Shown here piece after piece: positions 8,931 to 18,035 of a DNA stretch of 64,000 nt. Made by a program: the position numbers and the translations under genes. Positions within the stretch are counted from its first letter, which is position 1; each line of letters begins with the position of its first letter. Where the stretch lies: positions 62,001 through 126,000 of the forward strand of contig NZ_JAHYCB010000008.1 of the NCBI RefSeq assembly GCF_019430945.1. The letters are read 5' to 3'. The notes under the pieces are model-generated. The model saw nothing but the letters and a program-made list of their open reading frames with translations. It made no database searches and had not been told where the DNA came from. This stretch comes from Neorhizobium populisoli. Lineage in GTDB: Bacteria > Pseudomonadota > Alphaproteobacteria > Rhizobiales > Rhizobiaceae.

Positions 8931-10450
8931 TCCCTATCCTTCGAAGTAACCCGCAACATTGCACTCGCCGCAAAGGTTATAAGCAGGTTCAGACCGAGGG
9001 CGCTCACCGCAGAGTAGCAGGGTATGGAGATTCCCAGAATCTCGAGGGTGTACAGCGAGTTCGTGAAGCCCGTCGACGCCGCCATCGAGATACCGGCCGC
9101 AACGCCTGCAAGCCAACCGACCATGAGCGCTGCGGGATGAAGCCACCGCAAGTAAATGCCGACGATTACCGAAGGCAAGGTCTGGCACATCAAAATCCCG
9201 CCAAGGAGCTGGAACTGGACCGCCGAGGTGTTCGGTAGCAGGGTGACGAAGCCGAGCGCTCCGACTTTGATCGATAACGAGAACACCTTCGCCACCTGGG
9301 TCTGCTTCCCGTCGCTGCACTTCGGATCGATGTAGGCTCTGTAGATGTTTCTCGAAAACAGGTTGGCTCCCGCGATCGACATGATGGCGGCCGGGACTAT
9401 CGCGCCGACAGCGATGGTGGCGAACGCCACGCCACGGAACCATTCCGGAAACATGTGATTAAACAGGGCGGGTACCGCAAAGACGTTACCGAACCTGGCG
9501 AAGCCCTCCGCGAACTCCGGCATGTCCTTGACGCCCGCTGCGATCGCCATGAATCCGAGGAGCATGAGGAATGCGAGCGCGATCGAGTAGAGCGGCAGGA
9601 AGATCGCATTCCGTCGCAACACGTCTCGGCTCGATGCCGCAAGTAGGCCCGTCAGCGTATGGGGATAGAGAAAGAGGCCCAATGCGCTTCCAAGCGCCAG
9701 CGTGAAGTAGGCGAAATGCGGTCCAAGGCTGTCAGGCGGCGAGGAGGCGATGAGAAGCTTCTCCGCTGGAACAGCATCGAAGATCGCTCCATAACCGCCG
9801 AGTTGGGCGGGGATGACGATCACAGCCGCGATCAGCGTTATCCAGACCAGGATGTCTTTGAAAATCGCGACCATCGCCGGAGCGCGCAGCCCTCCGTTAT
9901 AGGTGAAACCCGCCATTACGGCGAAGGCCACGAACAGCGGCAGCTCGATATCGAACCCGAAGAGATGTACTGTCGCATTGAGCCCGATGCCTGCGAAAAT
10001 AGCTTCGAGACCCACGAGTTGGAGCGCGATATAGGGTACCGTTGCCAGGATACCCGTTACCGCGATCATAAGCGCGAGCGTTCGGCTTCCGTACAGGCCC
10101 TCAACGAGATCGGCCGCCGTCGTGAAGCCCCCCTCTGCACATATTGTCCACACTTTGGGAAACACCACAAAGACGAGGGCAAAACTGATTACTGAAACCG
10201 GGATCGAAAAAAAGCCGAAGGCTCCCGCGCCCATCATCAGTGCGGGTAGAGCGACGAATGTGTAGGCGGTGTAAAGGTCACCACCCAGAAGAAACCAGAT
10301 CAGCAGCGGTCCAAAGCGACGTCCGGCCAGGCCCCATTCAGAAAGCTGGCTAAGGTCTGCTTTCTTCCAGCGCGTCGCCAGAAACCCAAGAGAGGATATA
10401 GCGGCGAACAGAGTGATAAAGACCGAGATCGTCACAGGGCCGGCGCTCAT
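8906..10450 (-). CDS. sodium:solute symporter (SSS family)
   Basis: A 514-residue membrane protein with about 13 hydrophobic helices, matching the usual size of SSS transporters. Features include the N-terminal GLAGRRFGPLLIWFLLGGDLYTAY segment region, TAADLVEGLYGSR in the second loop, and a Pro/Gly-rich helix with AIMSIAGANLFSRNIYR typical of the family's LSSADSxLLxxS-like signature region. The gene overlaps the small DUF3311 gene by 4 bp (ATGA), the usual arrangement for PanF/MctP-like carboxylate symporters. Substrate is probably a small carboxylate or related solute (inference). Confidence 0.9.
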   Translation of the reverse strand: MSAGPVTISVFITLFAAISSLGFLATRWKKADLSQLSEWGLAGRRFGPLLIWFLLGGDLYTAYTFVALPALMMGAGAFGFFSIPVSVISFALVFVVFPKVWTICAEGGFTTAADLVEGLYGSRTLALMIAVTGILATVPYIALQLVGLEAIFAGIGLNATVHLFGFDIELPLFVAFAVMAGFTYNGGLRAPAMVAIFKDILVWITLIAAVIVIPAQLGGYGAIFDAVPAEKLLIASSPPDSLGPHFAYFTLALGSALGLFLYPHTLTGLLAASSRDVLRRNAIFLPLYSIALAFLMLLGFMAIAAGVKDMPEFAEGFARFGNVFAVPALFNHMFPEWFRGVAFATIAVGAIVPAAIMSIAGANLFSRNIYRAYIDPKCSDGKQTQVAKVFSLSIKVGALGFVTLLPNTSAVQFQLLGGILMCQTLPSVIVGIYLRWLHPAALMVGWLAGVAAGISMAASTGFTNSLYTLEILGISIPCYSAVSALGLNLLITFAASAMLRVTSKDREIRLQGGA

Positions 10451-10662
10451 ACGTCACGGTCCTTCCAAACGGCGATATAGACCAGCCATGTTATGAGAGC
10501 GCCGCCGCCGATCCAGCCTATCTGCCAAGCGTAGAAGAAGGGAATCCCGAATATCCTTGGCTTATCGAAGTTATAGATCGGCACGCAAAGGACCGCCAGA
10601 CATGGCACTACAAGCAAGAGAGTTAGCCATTTTACTCTGCGATCGCCCCGACGTTCTGCCAT
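10447..10662 (-). CDS. DUF3311-type small membrane protein, symporter partner
   Basis: A 71-residue protein with two predicted transmembrane segments (WLTLLLVVPCLAVLCVPIY and the FFYAWQIGWIGGGALITWLVY region). The frame is open further upstream, but ATG at 10662 has a G-rich site nearby and gives the normal length for this family. The family is regularly encoded just before an SSS symporter, and here the two genes overlap by ATGA. Role is presumably assembly or accessory function of the symporter; no activity is established. Confidence 0.82.
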   Translation of the reverse strand: MAERRGDRRVKWLTLLLVVPCLAVLCVPIYNFDKPRIFGIPFFYAWQIGWIGGGALITWLVYIAVWKDRDV

Positions 10663-11187
10663 GCCATCCCCCGCATCCCCATCGATGATTTCGCACGATA
10701 CTAGAGTAGATTTCGAAGCGTAAAATAGGGAGTGTGTCAATCTTGGATGGCGGAACTTGCGCTGCTGTTTGAAGCCCTGCAGCAGACAAGGCGATCTGCC
10801 GACTTGGCGCTTGCCTACAACGAAGCATGGGAGCACGGGCCTGCCTGGCAAGACGCTATTCGAACCGGAGCAGGAATGCTTCAGACACCAGACGTCGAGC
10901 GGCTCAACACGGTCCTGCTCGATGGCGCAGAAAAGAAACCGCGAAGAAATTGAACTTCCGAGTGAAGAATGGGCTTTAGTCCGTTCGAAAGCCAAGCCGT
11001 TGATTTGATGGGAGGTGGAAACAAAAATGGTGCCGGGAGTTCAAGTCCGCTCAAGACCTTGGTAGCAACGCCATGCGGGTTTAGGCGGGAATTGAAATGC
11101 GTTGACCGATGGACAAGCGCTGACATCCGGGCAATTCACCCAAGCTCTGTCCGGAAATCTTCCTTGTCGGCATTCATCGGAACGCGA
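10663..11187. other. intergenic region without a supported gene
   Basis: About 525 bp between the DUF3311 gene and the racemase stop. It should contain the promoter of the symporter pair. A 73-codon frame at 10732-10953 (+) reads through but lacks a ribosome binding site and resembles nothing I recognise. A GGGAGG at 11011-11016 precedes only a 12-codon frame. I see no tRNA or clear repeat. Confidence 0.5.
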
Positions 11188-11913
11188 TCACGACGCACGC
11201 GACATGAGGCTGTTTTCCTTCACGCGCGGATAGCCGTAGGCATTGACCTTCGATGTGGCGTATCCCGCGCCGATCAGCGCCTCTGCCAGCTTGATCGCTG
11301 CGGTGACGCCATCAATCACCGGCACGCCGGTGGCGTCACGCAGTCTGTCGCACAGGGATGACATGCCGGCGCAGCCGAGGATGATCGCTTCGGCGCGGTC
11401 CTCTTTTTTCGCCGCCTCGATTTCGCGGATGAGCAGTCTTTCGGCCTGGACCGGGTCTTCTTCCAGACCCAAGACCGGGAGATCGATCGCCCGTACGTTC
11501 CGGCAATGACGTTCCGCTCCGTAATCGACGACGAGATCCTCGATCAGGGGAATGGAGCGGGGAAGAGTGGTGATGATGGAGAAGCGGCGGCTGATCGTCA
11601 TCGCCACCTGCACGGCCGCCTGGCATATGCCGATAACCGGACCGCTTGCCACCTCGCGTGCCGCGTTTAGGCCGGGATCGTCAAAGCAGGCCACGACATA
11701 AGCGTTGACGCCGAGTGCCTCACCCTTGCGGATTTCGGCCAGCATGCCCGGCACCGCCATGGCTTCGTCGGCGCCGCCTTCAATGCTGACAGGTGTGTCC
11801 AACGGGTTGACGGCGGAGACCTGGGTATTCTCCTGCTTGACCCGCAGAGCGCTTTCCAGAGCCTGCATCGTCATGGACGTGGTCGAATTGGGATTGATGA
11901 GGCGGATATGCAT
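11188..11913 (-). CDS. Asp/Glu/hydantoin racemase family protein, possible allantoin racemase
   Basis: A 241-residue protein of the HyuE/Asp-Glu racemase fold. The N-terminus RLINPNSTTSMT is diagnostic. The two catalytic cysteines are visible in VVACFDDPG and ILGCAGMSS, placed symmetrically in the two half-domains, as required for a two-base racemase. It is the second gene after a flavin reductase-like protein (22-bp gap) and lies across from a GntR regulator. Known family members racemise hydantoins or allantoin (HpxA/HyuE). With a PuuE-type allantoinase at 23690 and a GntR regulator in the same island, allantoin or a similar ureide is a reasonable guess, not proven. Confidence 0.87.
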   Translation of the reverse strand: MHIRLINPNSTTSMTMQALESALRVKQENTQVSAVNPLDTPVSIEGGADEAMAVPGMLAEIRKGEALGVNAYVVACFDDPGLNAAREVASGPVIGICQAAVQVAMTISRRFSIITTLPRSIPLIEDLVVDYGAERHCRNVRAIDLPVLGLEEDPVQAERLLIREIEAAKKEDRAEAIILGCAGMSSLCDRLRDATGVPVIDGVTAAIKLAEALIGAGYATSKVNAYGYPRVKENSLMSRAS

Positions 11914-11935
11914 GATGGGAACCTTTCGACCGCTC

Positions 11936-12565
11936 TCAGTCGCGCTGCGGCTTGATAAATTCGCTGATGGAAGGGGCCGTCAGCACGAACTGGCGGTCCG
12001 ACGTGATGTAATTGTCGGCGTGCAGGCGGGCGATCGGCTGGTATTGTTCGGGATCGACATATCGGCCTTCCGCATCCAGGCAATCCCTGCGGACATGCAT
12101 GTGCACGACCTCGCCCAGAACCAGCGTGCGACGCGGGTAATCGATGAAGCGCTCGACCCGGCATTCGAACACGCAAGGAGATTCGCCTGCGTAACTTACG
12201 TCGATCTGCTTGCAGGCCTTGGCCGTCAGCCCCGCCATGGCAAGTTCGTCGATCTCGTTGTCGAAACCCAGACCGCAGATCAGCATCTGCTGCGACAGCG
12301 GCATATCCACCATGTTGATGGCGAATTCCTGCGTGCGCCGCATGTTGGCAACCGTATCCTTCTCCTCGCCGTTCAAACGAGGCTGAATCCCCAAAACGAC
12401 GATTGCCGGATCGTGAGAGAAGACGTTGAAAAAGCTCATCGGAGCCGCGTTGCTATGGCCGGCCTCGGAGCGGGTCGTCACCAAGGCGATCGGGCGGGGG
12501 CCGATGAAATTCGTCAAAAGGCGGTAGCGGCTCTGCGGCTCCAGTTCGGTAAAATCGAATTCCAT
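11936..12565 (-). CDS. flavin reductase family protein (FMN-binding split barrel)
   Basis: A 209-residue protein with the flavin reductase-like split-barrel domain: the start EFDFTELEPQSRYRLL, the loop RPIALVTTRSEAGHSNAAP, and SFFNVFSHDPAIVVLGIQPR are typical. Such proteins bind FMN and either reduce it for a partner monooxygenase or act alone. No monooxygenase gene is seen in the island, so the partner or independent role is open. First gene of a two-gene operon with the racemase. Its promoter region carries two copies of the island's operator. Confidence 0.88.
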   Translation of the reverse strand: MEFDFTELEPQSRYRLLTNFIGPRPIALVTTRSEAGHSNAAPMSFFNVFSHDPAIVVLGIQPRLNGEEKDTVANMRRTQEFAINMVDMPLSQQMLICGLGFDNEIDELAMAGLTAKACKQIDVSYAGESPCVFECRVERFIDYPRRTLVLGEVVHMHVRRDCLDAEGRYVDPEQYQPIARLHADNYITSDRQFVLTAPSISEFIKPQRD

Positions 12566-12580
12566 GACAGCTTCCGTATT

Positions 12581-12614
12581 ATGATTTACAATATGATTTC
12601 ATATTGTAGACAAT
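12581..12614. promoter_or_regulatory. GntR-type operator pair with superposed palindrome
   Basis: ATTGTAGACAAT at 12603-12614 is identical (as reverse complement) to a site at 20225-20236. ATGATTTACAAT at 12581-12592 matches the same pattern at 10 of 12 positions, 22 bp away, that is about two helical turns on the same face. Across them lies a perfect 10-bp inverted repeat, TACAATATGA-TT-TCATATTGTA, at 12587-12608. The sites sit between the flavin reductase gene and the GntR gene and probably control both. Confidence 0.75.
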
Positions 12615-12693
12615 TCTGCAATCAAAATCAGATCATAACTGTTGACTTTTCTCGCCGCATAACGCTTCTCAATATTGCTGCGGAGTGAACCAA

Positions 12694-13371
12694 ATGACTG
12701 AAGCATCAGGCCCTTCTACCGAACAGATCGTCGAAAAAGTCTGGCTCTCAATTGCCGAACGCAGATTGCGTACGGGCGTTCAGCTGAAGGAGGCGCAGCT
12801 GGCGACGATCTTCAATGTCAGCCGCGCCCGCATCCGCCGAGCGCTGACGGTGCTGGAGCGCGACGGGCTGGTCCGGATCATTCCGAACCGCGGCGCCTTC
12901 ATCTCCAAACCTTCGGTCGATGAGGCACGGGACGTGTTCTTCGTGCGCCGAACGGTGGAACGCTGCGTCATCGAACGGCTCTGCAAGACCGTCTCCAAGG
13001 CTGACCTCAAGCGTCTGCGTGATCACGTCGCGCTTGAGCGCACGGCCAACGCCAAGAACATCACAACCGACATCATTAAGCTTTCCGGCGGGTTCCATCT
13101 GCTTCTCGCCGAAACCGTCGGCTCGGATTTCCTCTACACCACGATGCGGGATTTAATCTCGCGCTCGTCCCTGATCACCGCCGTCTATCGCAATACCGAC
13201 CGCATTAACTGCGGGCCGGACGAGCATGCGGATATCGTCGAAGCGATCGCCGGGAAGGATGCCGAGAAGGCCACCCATCTGATGGCCCATCACCTGGAGC
13301 ATGTCGAAGCCGAGCTCGACCTTAGCGAAATCCCCGACCTGTCTCACGACCTGCGCGCTGCGCTGGCGTAG
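12694..13371 (+). CDS. GntR-family transcriptional regulator (FCD/FadR type)
   Basis: A 225-residue regulator. The winged HTH occupies about 12-75 with NVSRARIRRALTVLERDGLV and IPNRGAFISKPS. The C-terminal alpha-helical FCD-type domain includes FFVRRTVERCVIERL, a His-containing SGGFHLLLAE segment and HADIVEAIAGKDAEKA. ATG at 12694 has GGAG eight bases upstream; a GTG at 12685 is too close to it. Its 3' end overlaps the convergent ATPase gene by 28 bp. FCD regulators recognise sites with a TTGT-N2-ACAA core, which fits the operators repeated at 12581-12614, 20225-20236 and 22060-22119. HpxS of enteric allantoin gene clusters is a regulator of the same family. Confidence 0.92.
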   Translation: MTEASGPSTEQIVEKVWLSIAERRLRTGVQLKEAQLATIFNVSRARIRRALTVLERDGLVRIIPNRGAFISKPSVDEARDVFFVRRTVERCVIERLCKTVSKADLKRLRDHVALERTANAKNITTDIIKLSGGFHLLLAETVGSDFLYTTMRDLISRSSLITAVYRNTDRINCGPDEHADIVEAIAGKDAEKATHLMAHHLEHVEAELDLSEIPDLSHDLRAALA

Positions 13372-14372
13372 GACGCCACAACGTCCGATCCGGCCGCCTC
13401 GTCTTCGACGAGATGGCATGCGACGCGAGTACCATTCGTCAGCATGCGGACTTCCGGAACGTCGACCGAGCAGCGGGCCGTTGCCATCGGGCAGCGCGGG
13501 TGGAAAGGGCAGCCCGACGGCAGTTTCAGCGGGCTCGGCACTTCACCGCCGGCCAGTTCGCGATCGCGTTTCGGCGCGTTGATATCCGGAATGGTCTGCA
13601 AGAGAAGCTGCGTATAGGGATGACGCGGACGTGCGAAAAGCTCTTCGGTATCGCCTTCCTCGACGATGCGGCCGAGATACATGACTGCGATACGGTCCGA
13701 CATGTGGCGGACGACGCTCATGTCATGGCTGATGAAGAGATAGGTCAGGCCGAGCTCGTCCTGCAGCCGTCGCATCAGGTTCAGGACCTGCGCCTGCACT
13801 GAAACGTCGAGTGCGGAGGTTGGCTCGTCGCAAACGAGGAATTCCGGTTCACTGGCCAATGCACGAGCGATCGAAATGCGCTGACGCTGACCACCGGAGA
13901 ATTCGTGGGGAAACTTCTCGCCATCTGACGCCGAAAGGCCGACGGTGAGGAGAAGTTCTTCGACCCGCGCCATGATGGCTTCAGCGGTATCGCGCAGCTT
14001 CAGTTCCCGCAGCGGTTCGGCAATGATGTTCTTCACCCGCCAGCGCGGGTTGAGCGAGGCATAGGGATCCTGAAAGATCATCTGGGCGGAGAGGGTCGCA
14101 CCCTTCTGGCCAGGCGCGAAGCGGATCTCGCCGGCGCTCGGCCTGTGCAGGCCGGTGATAAGGCGCGCGACCGTGGATTTGCCGCAGCCGCTTTCGCCGA
14201 CGATGCTGAGACAGCCGCCGGCCGGCACAGTAAAATCGATGTCGTTGACGGCGTGGACGAACTGGCGCGATTTGCGTTCGATAACGCGGTTCAGCCAAGG
14301 TGCCGAGACCTCGAATGTCTTGACGAGGCCCTTGACCGAAAGGGCAGGGGATTTCCGAGAATTGGTCGTCAT
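13344..14372 (-). CDS. oligopeptide/dipeptide-type ABC ATP-binding protein, DppF/OppF-like
   Basis: A 342-residue ATPase with Walker A VGESGCGKST, Q-loop MIFQDPYASLNPR, signature FSGGQRQRISIARAL, Walker B FLVCDEPTSALDVS and H-loop LFISHDMSVV. The C-terminal oligo_HPY domain has CPFHPRCPMATARCS, with the family's cysteines that bind an Fe-S cluster in relatives. Last gene of the six-gene operon that starts at 19984. ATGA overlap with the preceding ATPase gene. Its end overlaps the convergent GntR gene by 28 bp. Confidence 0.93.
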   Translation of the reverse strand: MTTNSRKSPALSVKGLVKTFEVSAPWLNRVIERKSRQFVHAVNDIDFTVPAGGCLSIVGESGCGKSTVARLITGLHRPSAGEIRFAPGQKGATLSAQMIFQDPYASLNPRWRVKNIIAEPLRELKLRDTAEAIMARVEELLLTVGLSASDGEKFPHEFSGGQRQRISIARALASEPEFLVCDEPTSALDVSVQAQVLNLMRRLQDELGLTYLFISHDMSVVRHMSDRIAVMYLGRIVEEGDTEELFARPRHPYTQLLLQTIPDINAPKRDRELAGGEVPSPLKLPSGCPFHPRCPMATARCSVDVPEVRMLTNGTRVACHLVEDEAAGSDVVASYASAARRS

Positions 14373-15355
14373 GCGGTGCCTCCCGCGTTGAGCCAGCAGG
14401 CATTGGCGCCATCGCCGATCGTCACAAGTTCAGGCCGTTCGCGCCGACAGCGCGGGCCGGCGAAAGCGCAACGTGGGTTAAAAGCGCAGCCGGGCGGAAT
14501 GGCATCGAGGCGCGGCATCGAGCCATCGATCTGGTTGAGCTTTTCAACGCGGGCGCCAAGCGACGGGATCGAGGCCATCAGGCCCTTTGTGTAGGGATGC
14601 CGCGGGGCATGCAGGACCTGCTCGACCGGCCCGATCTCGATCAGTCTGCCGGCGTAGAGAACCGCGACGCGGTCGGCCGCTTCGGCGATGACGCCCATGT
14701 CGTGGGTGACCAGCATGACTGCTGTCTGCTTCTCCTTGCAGAGGCGACGCAGCAGCGAGATGATCTGTGCCTGGATCGAGACGTCGAGGGCCGTGGTCGG
14801 TTCGTCGGCAATGATCAGTTTCGGGGAGGCCGCGAGCGCAAGTGCGATGACGACGCGCTGGCGCATGCCGCCGGAAAACTGGTGCGGATAGTTGTTGACC
14901 CGCTCCTCCGGGGAGGGGATGCCGACATCCCGCAGAAGCTGGACGGCGCGCGCGCGCGCCTCGGCCTTGCCGAGCGGCAGATGCTGGCGGATGGTCTCGA
15001 CGAGCTGGGCGCCGACCGTGAAAAGCGGATTGAGCGAAGTGAGCGGATCCTGGAAGATCGCACCGATCTCGCGGCCGCGGATGCGTTCCATTTCGCGGTC
15101 GTCCAGCGCGTCGATGCGCTTCTGTCCGAGCCAGACCTCTCCGCCTGCAATGCGGCCGGGGCGCTCGAGCAGGCCCTGGATCGCCAGACCCGTCATCGAT
15201 TTGCCGGCGCCGGATTCGCCGACGACACCGAGGATTTCACCGGGTCGGATCGACAAGCTGATATCGGAAAGGGCCGTGACCGTGCCATGGCGGCCCGGGA
15301 ATTCGACCTTGAGATTGCGGACGTCGACGACCGCCTGTGCTGCTGCTTCAAGCAT
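14369..15355 (-). CDS. oligopeptide/dipeptide-type ABC ATP-binding protein, DppD/OppD-like
   Basis: A 328-residue ATPase pairing with the DppF-like protein. Walker A is VGESGAGKSM, with Met replacing the usual Thr/Ser-Thr ending seen in many DppD proteins. Q-loop is AIFQDPLTSLNPLF, the signature FSGGMRQRVVIALAL, Walker B LIIADEPTTALDVS, and the C-terminal oligo_HPY segment GCAFNPRCAFAGPRC. ATG at 15355 overlaps the amidohydrolase stop by 8 bp. The presence of both ATPases and both permeases makes the importer complete. Confidence 0.93.
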   Translation of the reverse strand: MLEAAAQAVVDVRNLKVEFPGRHGTVTALSDISLSIRPGEILGVVGESGAGKSMTGLAIQGLLERPGRIAGGEVWLGQKRIDALDDREMERIRGREIGAIFQDPLTSLNPLFTVGAQLVETIRQHLPLGKAEARARAVQLLRDVGIPSPEERVNNYPHQFSGGMRQRVVIALALAASPKLIIADEPTTALDVSIQAQIISLLRRLCKEKQTAVMLVTHDMGVIAEAADRVAVLYAGRLIEIGPVEQVLHAPRHPYTKGLMASIPSLGARVEKLNQIDGSMPRLDAIPPGCAFNPRCAFAGPRCRRERPELVTIGDGANACWLNAGGTA

Positions 15356-16838
15356 TTGCCACCTCTATCGGATAGCTGGGCGGGAAAATCTCCGAAACCG
15401 GCGGATTAGCCCAGCTTCGTTCGGGGTATTTGGCGATCAGGCCGTCATATTGGGCCTGCGCCTGGGTGCGGGCCTTCTGAAGGTCTAGGCCGGCGACCTG
15501 GCGGTCTCGCATGGAAAGCCGGCCATCCACGAAGACGGCGCGGGTGATCTTGCCGGAGCCGCCGGTGACGATCGTCGTGATCGGGTCGATCGAAGGAGCC
15601 ATGAACAGGTCGTCGAGATCGAAGACCGCGATATCGGCCCTTGCGCCGGCGGAGAGATGGCCGATATCGGACCGGCCGAGCGCACGAGCTCCGCCGAGGG
15701 TCGCCGCGTCGAACAGGTGGGCACAGCGCACCCGATCCGGCGCGCGATCGTTGATACGGCAGGTGATCAGGCCGACGAGGAGGTTCATCAACATGTCCGG
15801 CGGGGTCGTATCCGTGCCCATGGCAATGTTGAGGCCACGGCTGCGGCAGGCGGAGAAAGAGTTGAGCGTGCTGCCGCCGCGTCCCGAGACAAGCGGGCAA
15901 TGGACGATGGAGACACCGTTTTCCACGTAGAGCCGGAGATCTTCCTCCGTGGCGTTGGTGGCATGCGGCGCAACCAGGCGGTCGCTCAGCAGTCCGGCTT
16001 TGGCGAGCCAGACCGGCGCCGTCGAGCCGTGCAGCATCTTCACGGTTTCGACTTCCATCACGCCCTGCGCCATGTGCAGTCGGAACTTGCAGCCGAGATC
16101 GCGGGCGGCGGCATCGGTGCGTTGCAAAAGTGCCAGTGTCGAGGTCTCGACGCGGTCCGGTGCAAGCATGCCACGCACGAGGTCGCCATGGCGGCCGTTC
16201 TGGCGCTCGATATAGGCAACAGCGTCCTTCAGACCATGAAAACCGCGTTCCTCGTCGAAGACAGGAACCATACGGCCGGGTTCTTCCAGAACCATGCCGC
16301 CGGAGCGATAGGCGGGGCTGAGATAGACGCGCAGGCCCAATTCACCGGCTGCGTCAGCTGCCGCATCGAACTCGGCGACAGTTTCGCCCCATTCGCGGTA
16401 GAAAAGCGAGGCGATCGGGGCTGCGGTAGTGATCCCGTTGAGCAACAGCTGCGAGAAAGCAAACCGCTTCTGGAAGGCCAGCTCTTCCTGGCTGTACATT
16501 TCATAGGGACCAGCCTCGACATAGGATCGCGGCCAGACACGCCCCTTGGCCCAACCCGGATGATGGTCGATGCCGAGGATGGTCGTGTCGAGGTCCGACA
16601 AAGCGTCAAGGTCGATCAGGCCGGGGCTGATCAGCGTATTGCCGAAATCGATGCGGCGCGCGACCTCGCCCTGAAAACCGTGGCCGACGAAGAGGATTTC
16701 GCCATTCTCGAACACCACCTCCCCGTTGCGCAGCAGGGTGTGGCCACTGTTCTTGTGGCCGACGACCCAGCTTGCCGTCAAAAGGGTTCGGCCCTGCGGC
16801 CGGTGCCCGAGCTGAAGGGTTTGCAGCGCGTCGGCCAT
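15348..16838 (-). CDS. amidohydrolase-family protein lacking the N-terminal HxH motif
   Basis: A 496-residue protein of the chlorohydrolase/ATZ-like branch of the amidohydrolase superfamily. ATG at 16838 shares its A with the upstream TGA and follows GGAGG. Downstream metal-site segments are present: FRLHMAQGVMEVE, LVAPHATNATEED and MGTDTTPPDML. The strand-1 motif, normally PGLIDxHxH, reads SPGLIDLDALSDLD, so both metal-binding histidines are absent. The enzyme may use one metal, may be inactive or may have a changed chemistry. The intact paralogue at 22142-23620 keeps the motif (DAHGHAGH). Encoded between a cytosine-deaminase-like gene and the Dpp ATPases. Confidence 0.85.
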   Translation of the reverse strand: MADALQTLQLGHRPQGRTLLTASWVVGHKNSGHTLLRNGEVVFENGEILFVGHGFQGEVARRIDFGNTLISPGLIDLDALSDLDTTILGIDHHPGWAKGRVWPRSYVEAGPYEMYSQEELAFQKRFAFSQLLLNGITTAAPIASLFYREWGETVAEFDAAADAAGELGLRVYLSPAYRSGGMVLEEPGRMVPVFDEERGFHGLKDAVAYIERQNGRHGDLVRGMLAPDRVETSTLALLQRTDAAARDLGCKFRLHMAQGVMEVETVKMLHGSTAPVWLAKAGLLSDRLVAPHATNATEEDLRLYVENGVSIVHCPLVSGRGGSTLNSFSACRSRGLNIAMGTDTTPPDMLMNLLVGLITCRINDRAPDRVRCAHLFDAATLGGARALGRSDIGHLSAGARADIAVFDLDDLFMAPSIDPITTIVTGGSGKITRAVFVDGRLSMRDRQVAGLDLQKARTQAQAQYDGLIAKYPERSWANPPVSEIFPPSYPIEVANA

Positions 16839-18031
16839 CAAGGCGCCTCCACCACGGCAACGCCCTGGCGGGCCGTGACGCGACCGCCCTTGACGACCAG
16901 CGGACGCGGCGCGACGTTGACCACAGCCTGCGCCAGCGTCTCGCCGACCAGCAGCGTGAAATCGGCATTGCAACCGACATCGAGCCCGTAACCTTCGATG
17001 CGCATGACATCGGCGCCGCCTTGCGAGACGACGTGCAGGACATGCGCCAGCTCGATATCCGAGCGCAGACCGTTCTTCATGCCAATGACCTTAGCGCGAT
17101 CCAGCATGTCCAGCTGACCCCATGGCCCCCACGTATCGCGGATACCATCGCAGCCGCCACCGACCCGGACGCCGGCTTCCTTCAGTCGCATGATCGAAGG
17201 AACAGTTGCAGAGGGGGCGCCGGTGGTGAGGATCGCGACATCAAGCTTCGCGATCTGCTCGATCAGTTTACCGACGCGGAGATAATCGTTCATACCGAGC
17301 GCGAAAGCGTGGCTGATGGCGACCTTACCTTCCATGCCGTTGGCGCGGATGCGTTCGAAGATCAGTTCCATCGTAAAGGCACCGAGATCGGCTGCCTCGT
17401 GCAGATGGATGTCGATCGGCACGCCATGCTTCGTGGCGAGCGAGAAGAGGATATCGAGCTGGCCTTTCGGGTCGCGATCGATGCCGCAAGGATCGATGCC
17501 GCCGAGCACTTCGCAGCCTTGGCCCAGCGCTTCATCGAGAAGTTCGACGGTGCCCGGCATGACCATGACGCCGGACTGCGGGAAGGCGACGATTTCGATG
17601 TCGATAATGCCTTTCAGCTTATCGCGGGTCTCCCAAACGCCTTCGACCAGCTTCAGGCCATGGGTCGGATCGATATCGACATGGCTGCGGATATGGGTCG
17701 CGCCATGAGCGGCAAGGCCGACGGCGTGTCGCATCGACTGGCGATGCGGATCGATACCGATCTCAAGACGGTTTTCACGTTCGAAATCGATGCGCTCGCG
17801 CAGGATGGCCGCACGGTTGTTGACATGCCAGGGCATGCCCCAGGTCGTCTTGTCGAGATGGGTATGGGCATCGATCAGGCCGGGAGTGACGATCGCATCA
17901 CCGCCATCTTCCACCGGCATGCCCGGCTCGGCTTCGAATTTTCCGAAACCGGCGATCTTGCCGTTCTTGATCAGCATATCGCAGGTTTCGCCGGCCATCG
18001 GTCGGACATTGCGGAGCAGGAGATCGGTCAT
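16838..18031 (-). CDS. amidohydrolase, cytosine deaminase/CodA-like
   Basis: A 397-residue metal-dependent hydrolase related to cytosine deaminase and AtzC. Metal-binding segments are complete: DAHTHLDKTTWG with HxH, IDIHLHEAAD, AISHAFALG and GGGCDGIRDTWGPWG. The last corresponds to the HDDI(x)DPWG region of CodA. It probably deaminates or hydrolyses a ring compound or amide imported by the Dpp-type system. It starts 4 bp after the permease stop. Within the island it provides the cytoplasmic hydrolytic step together with the neighbouring amidohydrolase. The exact substrate is not determined by sequence. Confidence 0.87.
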   Translation of the reverse strand: MTDLLLRNVRPMAGETCDMLIKNGKIAGFGKFEAEPGMPVEDGGDAIVTPGLIDAHTHLDKTTWGMPWHVNNRAAILRERIDFERENRLEIGIDPHRQSMRHAVGLAAHGATHIRSHVDIDPTHGLKLVEGVWETRDKLKGIIDIEIVAFPQSGVMVMPGTVELLDEALGQGCEVLGGIDPCGIDRDPKGQLDILFSLATKHGVPIDIHLHEAADLGAFTMELIFERIRANGMEGKVAISHAFALGMNDYLRVGKLIEQIAKLDVAILTTGAPSATVPSIMRLKEAGVRVGGGCDGIRDTWGPWGQLDMLDRAKVIGMKNGLRSDIELAHVLHVVSQGGADVMRIEGYGLDVGCNADFTLLVGETLAQAVVNVAPRPLVVKGGRVTARQGVAVVEAP

Positions 18032-18035
18032 GGGC

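Noticed and set aside
10732..10953. 73-codon plus-strand frame after the DUF3311 gene
   Set aside because: No ribosome binding site and no recognisable family; kept only as part of the intergenic note.
11030..11060. tRNA T-arm-like string GTTCAAGTC
   Set aside because: The flanking bases do not form a T-stem and no acceptor or anticodon arm is present.
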